In this document: positions 58,633-64,000 of the stretch, piece by piece
Layout of the letters: each line of letters opens with the position of its first letter
Position numbering within the stretch: position 1 is the stretch's first letter
Assembly (NCBI RefSeq): GCF_023100905.1
Contig: NZ_CP064686.1
Coordinates: forward strand, 434,001-498,000
Source: Bradyrhizobium sp. 4
GTDB lineage: Bacteria; Pseudomonadota; Alphaproteobacteria; Rhizobiales; Xanthobacteraceae
Length of the DNA: 64,000 nt
Direction of reading: 5' to 3'
Translations under genes and position numbers: made by a program
The notes under the pieces: generated by a model
Told to the model about the DNA's origin: nothing
Databases searched by the model: none
The model's input: only the letters and a program-made list of their open reading frames with translations

Positions 58633-60669
58633 ATGAAATTATCGCACATGATGTCCCGGATCGGCATCCGTCCGCGCGTGTTTGGCGGTTTCGCGCTGGT
58701 TCTCAGCTTTCTGGTCCTGCTGGCGGGCTTCGCCGTAGTCCAGGTCGAGCGGATCGGAGGAACGGTCAATGACCTCGTGACCAGCGCTGCTGGCGACGCC
58801 GGCATGTCACAGGCGCGTGCCGCGCTTTTGGAAGCGAACTCGGCGGTCGAGAAATTCATCCGAACCTGGAATGTCGGCGACAAGGATGCCGCAGCCAAGG
58901 CGATCGACGGCGTGGGCAAACTGGCCGATCAGGCCGATCGGCAATTCGGCAAACTGCAAGCGATCGCGGAAGGCATCGGCCCGGTCAAGACGGCGCTGGA
59001 AACCTATCGTTCGTCGTTCACCGCGGCGGCGGATGCCGCGGATCGGCTGCGCGCCGCCACCACGAAGACCGACGCCCAGGGCGCGGCCGCCGGCCTCAAT
59101 GTCAGCGGCATTCAGGTTGCACTCGCCAATCGCTCGGATGACGCGGAACGGCTTGTCAACCCGATGCGGCTGGCCGGCGTCGTCGACGCGCTGCGCGTCA
59201 CCGTGATGCGCTATGGCTCCACTTTGTCGACAGGCGATGCCGACGACGCCAGGCAGGCGTTGTCCTACGCCCAGTTGGCGATCGCAGACACCGAGGCTGA
59301 GCTGGCGACGGCGGACGCCCCCAAATTGAAGACGCTGGTCGCAGCACTCAAGACCGCGATCGCCGCCGACACGACGGCGCTCGAAGAGGTCATCAAGGTT
59401 GCCGCCGATCTACGCGCCAGGCAGGCCGAACTGAAGAAGGCGAGTGCGGCGATCGACGATCAGGTCAACAAGATCAATGCGAAGCTCGGCACCGTGCGCG
59501 CCGAGCAGGGTGACAAGACCTCGGCAGCGGTCGATCAAACCAAACAGACCGTCATCGCGACCGCGGCCGGCGCGCTGCTGCTGGGAGCGGTGCTCGCATG
59601 GCTGATCGGCGCCAGCGTATCCGGCCCGATTCGCGGCATGACAGACCGGATGCAATCGCTGGCGGCGGGCGAGCTCGATGATCCCATTCCGGGCGGCGAA
59701 TCGCGCGACGAAATCGGCCGCATGGCGCGTGCCGTCGAGGTGTTCCGCGAAAACGCACTGGCGGTTCGTCGCATGGAAGGCGAAGCCACGGCACAGCGCG
59801 AAGCTACCGAGGCCGACCGTGCCCGCATGATGTCTGATCTTGCCGGCCGCTTCGAGCAGGGCATGCAGGGGGTGATTGCCGGTGTCGGTGGTCGCGCCGA
59901 CGACATGGGGCGCAGCGCCGAGGAGTTGGCAAAGGTCGCCGAGCGTGGTCGCGGGCTCGCCGAAGCGGTCGCGACCCGCGCCGAGCAGGCATCGATGAAC
60001 GTGCAGACCGTCGCCTCCGCCACCCAGCAGCTCGCGGCCTCGATCCGCGAAATCTCGAGCCAGGTGCATCGCTCCGTCGCGGTCTCGAACCGGGCGACCG
60101 ACGAGACCAACCGCACCTCCGATTTGATCCATGGGCTGTCGGATGCGGCTGAAAAGATCGGCACCATCATTCAATTGATTCAGGCCATCGCCAGTCAGAC
60201 CAATCTGCTGGCACTGAACGCGACCATCGAAGCGGCGCGCGCCGGTGACGCCGGCCGGGGCTTCGCGATCGTCGCCAGCGAGGTCAAGAGTCTCGCGACC
60301 CAGACAGCGCAGGCGACCGAGCAGATCGCCAGCCAGATCGCGACGATCCAGAGCGCGACCGGCCAATCGGTCCAGGCGATCAAGCAGTTCGGCACCACCG
60401 TCAAGGAAATGGCCGACATCGCCACCGCGATCGCCGCGGCGGTCGAAGAGCAGGGCGCGGCAACGGGCGAAATCGCCCGCAACGTCGAAGAGGCGGCCAA
60501 CGGCACCACGGCGGTGACGCAGGAAATCGGTCAGGTGCGCGCGGTGGCGGGCGAGACCGACGCCGGTGCTGAAGCCGCTCTTACGGTCGCGGCGGCCCTC
60601 AAGCAGCAGGCGGATTCAATGAAGTCGAACGTCGACGATTTCCTCCACACCATCCGCTCGGCGGCCTGA
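58633..60669 (+). CDS. methyl-accepting chemotaxis protein
   Basis: The 678-aa protein has membrane helices at about 18-40 and 303-327, a periplasmic helical sensor domain, a HAMP domain (SGPIRGMTDRMQSLAAGELD) and a signalling hairpin with IASQTNLLALNATIEAARAG and GRGFAIVASEVKSLATQTAQ. It signals to CheA/CheW. It starts 16 bp after the TRAP receptor gene, so the two are probably cotranscribed and may form a receptor pair. Confidence 0.92.
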   Translation: MKLSHMMSRIGIRPRVFGGFALVLSFLVLLAGFAVVQVERIGGTVNDLVTSAAGDAGMSQARAALLEANSAVEKFIRTWNVGDKDAAAKAIDGVGKLADQADRQFGKLQAIAEGIGPVKTALETYRSSFTAAADAADRLRAATTKTDAQGAAAGLNVSGIQVALANRSDDAERLVNPMRLAGVVDALRVTVMRYGSTLSTGDADDARQALSYAQLAIADTEAELATADAPKLKTLVAALKTAIAADTTALEEVIKVAADLRARQAELKKASAAIDDQVNKINAKLGTVRAEQGDKTSAAVDQTKQTVIATAAGALLLGAVLAWLIGASVSGPIRGMTDRMQSLAAGELDDPIPGGESRDEIGRMARAVEVFRENALAVRRMEGEATAQREATEADRARMMSDLAGRFEQGMQGVIAGVGGRADDMGRSAEELAKVAERGRGLAEAVATRAEQASMNVQTVASATQQLAASIREISSQVHRSVAVSNRATDETNRTSDLIHGLSDAAEKIGTIIQLIQAIASQTNLLALNATIEAARAGDAGRGFAIVASEVKSLATQTAQATEQIASQIATIQSATGQSVQAIKQFGTTVKEMADIATAIAAAVEEQGAATGEIARNVEEAANGTTAVTQEIGQVRAVAGETDAGAEAALTVAAALKQQADSMKSNVDDFLHTIRSAA

Positions 60670-60715
60670 ATTCCCGGAGAAATCGGCGACGCCGCCGGTG
60701 CAAACGAAACGGGCC

Positions 60716-61600
60716 TTACAGCACCGGCAACAGCGAACTCTTCAATTCGCGCAATAGCGCCTGAACCGCTGCAGCCTGGACCCGTCGCTCGGGAATGGTT
60801 GCCTTGACCCATAAATCGGGGATTGGAAAATCCGGCAACACGACCTGCAACGTGCCTTGGCGTAGGGCCTCTTCCGCAAGGTAGTGCGAGATGAAGGCGA
60901 TGCCGTTGCCGGCGATCGCGCTCTTCACGAGCACGTGGCCTTCGTTCGAACTCAACAGCGGGCGGACCTGAACGGTGATACGGTCGCGCGGCCCGTCGAA
61001 CACCCAGTCCGGGCCGGTGGGAAGAAAACTCAGGCAACGATGATCGACCAGATCGCGCGGGTGCCGCGGCATGCCGTGTGCGCTGAGATAGGCCGGTGAC
61101 GCGCACAACAAGCGCTTCAATCGGCATAGGGGTTCGTCGACCACACCGCCGAACGAATGCGGGAACGCGCCGATGGCGATATCGAATCCTTCCGTCACCG
61201 GATCGACGGGACGGTCGATCAAGACGATTTCGAGTTTCAGCTTCGGGTTTTGGGTCTGGAACGCGCTGAACACATCGGCAAGCCGGGCGATGGTCAGCGA
61301 TGTCGGTGCCTTGATACGCAAATGATCGATAAGATCATGTCCTTTCTCGCCCATGCGCGACAGGAGATCGCCGACATCGGCGACCACGCTCCGCGCCCTC
61401 TGGACATATTCCTGGCCGGCCGCGGTCAGCCGCAATTGTCGCGTCGAGCGATGAAACAGCGGCGTGCCGATCCGCGCCTCCAATTGGGTGACCCGCTTTG
61501 CGACCACCGAAGTCGCGACGTTGAGTTTTCTCGCCGCGGCGGAAAATCCGGCGGCGTCCGCGGTGGCGAGGAAGGCTTGGAGGTTCACGAGGACGTCCAT
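60716..61600 (-). CDS. LysR-family transcriptional regulator
   Basis: The 294-aa protein has the N-terminal helix-turn-helix (FLATADAAGFSAAARKLNVA, TQLEARIGTPLFHRSTRQLR) and a periplasmic-binding-like effector domain (LRIKAPTSLTIARLADVFSA, LLSSNEGHVLVKSAIAGNGI). It is divergent from the FAD oxidoreductase gene and probably controls it. Confidence 0.92.
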   Translation of the reverse strand: MDVLVNLQAFLATADAAGFSAAARKLNVATSVVAKRVTQLEARIGTPLFHRSTRQLRLTAAGQEYVQRARSVVADVGDLLSRMGEKGHDLIDHLRIKAPTSLTIARLADVFSAFQTQNPKLKLEIVLIDRPVDPVTEGFDIAIGAFPHSFGGVVDEPLCRLKRLLCASPAYLSAHGMPRHPRDLVDHRCLSFLPTGPDWVFDGPRDRITVQVRPLLSSNEGHVLVKSAIAGNGIAFISHYLAEEALRQGTLQVVLPDFPIPDLWVKATIPERRVQAAAVQALLRELKSSLLPVL

Positions 61601-61711
61601 TTTTCACCTTTCTCGATTCGCGAAAGCTGATCGTGTATTTTGGTGGATTGTAGCCCGGCCCGCGTTAATTCATAGTCGGCTTAACAACAGATTTCGGGAG
61701 CAGAACGCGCC
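61601..61711. promoter_or_regulatory. divergent lysR / oxidoreductase promoter region
   Basis: The 111-bp gap between divergent start codons should contain the LysR binding site and both promoters. It is AT-richer than its flanks; an exact box could not be fixed. Confidence 0.45.
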
Positions 61712-63076
61712 ATGCAGGCCATGACGATCGAAGAACCGGCGCGCCATGTGCCGATCTATGGCGAATATGAAGTGGTCGTGCTCGGCGGCGGTCCGGCCGG
61801 CATCGTGGCGGCGGCCTCAAGCGCACGCGCGGGACGGAAGACGCTGCTGATCGAGCGCTACGGCTTTCTTGGCGGCATGGGGACCGCTGCCGGCGTCACC
61901 AATTTCTGCGGCCTGCACGGCAATGTTTACGGCGAGGCCCACCGGCTGGTGCAGGGCATGGCGTCCGAGCTGCTGGCGCGGATCGATCGCTTGAACGGCC
62001 TCAATGCGCCGCATCTGATTCTCGGCAAGGTCTTCGCCCAGGCCTACGACACCGCCGCCTACAAGATCGCGGCCGACCAACTGCTCGCCAGTCACAAGGT
62101 GCACATCCTCTTCCATGCGCTCGGTGCCGGCGTCGTGATGGGCAACGATCGGCGCATCGATGCGCTGATGGTCGAGACCAAGGCCGGCCGGCAGGCGGTG
62201 CGATCGGAGATCTTCATCGATTGCTCCGGCGACGGCGATCTTGCGGTCTGGGCCGGCGCGCCGTTCGAATTCGGCGACGAGCACGGTCATCCGATGTACC
62301 CGTCGATGATGCTCCGTCTCAACGGCATCGATCCCGCGAAGGCCGGCGATGCCTGGCGCACCATCCCGCAATTGATGGAGAAGGCAACCGCCGCCGGCAC
62401 CCACACATTCCCGCGCAAGAGCGCGATCGTGCGGCCGCAGAAGTCCGGCATCGAATGGCGGGTGAACTTCACGCAAGTGGCGCGCGAGGACGGCCATGCC
62501 ATCAACGGCATCGAGCCTGACGATCTCACCCGCGGCGAGATCGAGGGCCGCAAGCAAGCGCTCGCCGCATTCGAATTCCTGCGCACCGTGCCGGGCTTTG
62601 AAAAATCCTACATCGTCGACCTGCCGCCGCAGCTCGGCATCCGCGAAACCCGCCGCATCACCGGCGGCTATCAGCTTAGCGGCGAGGACGTGCTCGGCTG
62701 CGCCTCGTTCGAGGATTCCATCGGGGTCAATGGCTGGCCGATCGAGGCCCATGTCCCCGGCGACGTCGTCTTCACCTTCCCGCCGATCCCGGAATCGCGC
62801 GGCTATAACGAGCTGCCTTACCGCATGCTGGTGCCCGAACGCGTCGACAATCTGCTGGTCGCCGGCCGCTGCGCCTCGATGACCCATGAGGGCCAGTCGG
62901 CGGCCCGGGTCTCCGGTGCCTGTTTCGTGATGGGGGAGACCGCCGGTTCCGCCGCCGCGCTGGCGCTCTCCGGAAACCGGATCCCGCGTGACATCCCCGT
63001 TGAAAAGCTGCAGGAAACGTTGAAACAACAGGGCGCCTTCATCGGACGGGACCAGCCCGTGCCCGAGGGCCTGTAA
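61712..63076 (+). CDS. FAD-dependent oxidoreductase
   Basis: The 454-aa protein has the FAD-binding motif YEVVVLGGGPAGIVAAASSA, then ERYGFLGGMGTAAGVTNFCG, EIFIDCSGDGDLAVWAGAPF and a C-terminal NLLVAGRCASMTHEGQSAAR. This is the FAD_oxidored family with an FAD domain and a substrate-side domain. Substrate unknown. Its divergent neighbour is a LysR regulator and the next gene an ABC-type receptor, suggesting one uptake and oxidation unit. Confidence 0.87.
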   Translation: MQAMTIEEPARHVPIYGEYEVVVLGGGPAGIVAAASSARAGRKTLLIERYGFLGGMGTAAGVTNFCGLHGNVYGEAHRLVQGMASELLARIDRLNGLNAPHLILGKVFAQAYDTAAYKIAADQLLASHKVHILFHALGAGVVMGNDRRIDALMVETKAGRQAVRSEIFIDCSGDGDLAVWAGAPFEFGDEHGHPMYPSMMLRLNGIDPAKAGDAWRTIPQLMEKATAAGTHTFPRKSAIVRPQKSGIEWRVNFTQVAREDGHAINGIEPDDLTRGEIEGRKQALAAFEFLRTVPGFEKSYIVDLPPQLGIRETRRITGGYQLSGEDVLGCASFEDSIGVNGWPIEAHVPGDVVFTFPPIPESRGYNELPYRMLVPERVDNLLVAGRCASMTHEGQSAARVSGACFVMGETAGSAAALALSGNRIPRDIPVEKLQETLKQQGAFIGRDQPVPEGL

Positions 63077-63109
63077 CCGACTGCAAGATAACGACGGCGA
63101 GGAAACGAA

Positions 63110-64000
63110 ATGACCGGAATTGTGCGGCTCGCGCTAGCTGCCCTGATGGCGATCACAGCGATGGGCACGGCCCGAGCCGAGGACGCGCTGAAGGCCAGGA
63201 TCGGGGTGCTCAGGCTATCCTCCTCCGCGCCGGTCTTCATCGCGCAGGACAAGGGCTATTTCCGCGAGGCTGGCCTCGACGTCGAGCTGAAATTCTTCGA
63301 TGCGGCGCAGCCGATCGCGGTGGCGACGACCTCGGGCGACATCGATTTCGGCGTCACCGCCTTTACCGCCGGTCTCTACAATCTCGCCGGCAAGGGCGTG
63401 CTCAAGGTGATCGGCGGCATGAGCCGCGAGAAGGCCGGCTATCCCCTGATCGGCTATTTCGCCAGCAACAACGCCTATGCGAGCGGCCTGAAGACGCCGA
63501 AGGATCTCGCGGGCAAGCGCGTGGCGATGACGCAGGTCGGCTCCTCCTTTCACTATTCGCTCGGCCTGCTTGCCGACAAATACGGCTTCAAGCTCGCCGA
63601 CGTGAAGATCGTGCCGTTGCAATCGCTGTCGAATGCGGCAGCCGCGCTGAAGGGCGAAACCGTGGACGCCGCGCTGCTGCCGATCTCCACCGCGCGAAAG
63701 CTGATGGACGACGGCGGTGCGAAGTTTCTCGGCTGGGTCGGCGACGAGACACCCTGGCAATTGGGCGCGGTGTTCGCCTCGCCGAAGACGCTGACCAACA
63801 AGGTGCTGGTGACGAAGCTGCTCGGCGCTTTGGCAAAGGCCGACCGCGAATATCACGACGTCATCCTTGCCGCGATGAAGGATGGCGTCGCGCCGATCAA
63901 TGACAAGACAAAGCCGCTGCTGGAGATCATCGCCAAGTATACGAACCTGCCGGTCGAGCAGGTGGTCGGCAATTGCGCCTATATCGATCCCGACGGCAAG
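63110..64000 (+). CDS. ABC transporter substrate-binding protein, 3' truncated
   Basis: Starts MTGIVRLALAALMAITAMGT with an ARA cleavage site, then IGVLRLSSSAPVFIAQDKGY and VAMTQVGSSFHYSLGLLADK, matching the NMT1/SsuA-type family for nitrate, sulfonate or aromatic ligands. The frame is open to the window end (297 codons). It follows the oxidoreductase by 33 bp. Confidence 0.88.
   Translation, partial: MTGIVRLALAALMAITAMGTARAEDALKARIGVLRLSSSAPVFIAQDKGYFREAGLDVELKFFDAAQPIAVATTSGDIDFGVTAFTAGLYNLAGKGVLKVIGGMSREKAGYPLIGYFASNNAYASGLKTPKDLAGKRVAMTQVGSSFHYSLGLLADKYGFKLADVKIVPLQSLSNAAAALKGETVDAALLPISTARKLMDDGGAKFLGWVGDETPWQLGAVFASPKTLTNKVLVTKLLGALAKADREYHDVILAAMKDGVAPINDKTKPLLEIIAKYTNLPVEQVVGNCAYIDPDGK

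Overview
The window is a high-GC alphaproteobacterial chromosome, most like Bradyrhizobium, interrupted by a 44.5 kb integrated element. The assignment rests on the high GC of the flanks, Bradyrhizobium-style gene content (Bug/TTT and TRAP receptors, many acyl-CoA enzymes) and the GTCATTGCGA...TCGCAATGAC intergenic palindromes. No database search was possible.

Left flank (1-7793): a truncated SDR gene, two small envelope or stress genes, a ketopantoate reductase, two secreted proteins, then a plus-strand catabolic operon (acyl-CoA synthetase, RraA-like aldolase, cupin, Bug receptor). The receptor gene carries an in-frame TAG. The flank ends in tRNA-Arg(CCT).

Integrated element (7747-52293): bounded by a 48-bp direct repeat of the tRNA 3' end, with a tyrosine integrase and an AlpA-like excisionase at the right end. 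A near-identical 18-bp motif just inside both ends is a candidate integrase arm site. Left cargo (7.9-10.9 kb) is a secreted protein, a 46-aa protein, a BglII-type endonuclease with an MT-A70 methylase, and a receiver protein. An early or accessory region (11-18.4 kb, minus strand) holds a wHTH protein, NinB-like and ssDNA-binding-like proteins, YopX, an HNH protein and a VirD4/HerA-type ATPase. Two regions (18.0-19.2 and 20.0-20.9 kb) are largely non-coding and rich in long inverted repeats, two of them with interlocked (pseudoknot) topology. From 44.2 down to 21.3 kb lies a minus-strand podovirus-like late operon: terminase small and large, portal, scaffold, coat, adaptor, nozzle-like, two ejection-like proteins, fibre-like proteins and a lysis cluster. 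From 44.4 to 50.8 kb are NinG, DUF932, a CHC2 primase zinc domain, many tiny zinc-ribbon proteins, a Replic_Relax protein and a second VirD4-type ATPase.

The most unusual points are four. The phage block lacks Shine-Dalgarno sequences and shows extended -10 boxes 6-7 nt before ATG, as in leaderless genes. Five late-block proteins begin with export signals or membrane segments, and several carry Ser/Thr-rich repeats like those of Patescibacteria secreted proteins. Two conjugation-type ATPases and a relaxation protein sit with virion genes, without a recognisable relaxase or secretion system. Intergenic structures include a candidate 216-nt multibranched RNA.

Right flank (52294-64000): metallo-amidohydrolase, acyl-CoA dehydrogenase, alpha/beta hydrolase, a second ketopantoate reductase, enoyl-CoA hydratase, a TRAP receptor next to a chemoreceptor, a LysR regulator divergent from an FAD oxidoreductase, and a truncated ABC-type substrate-binding protein.
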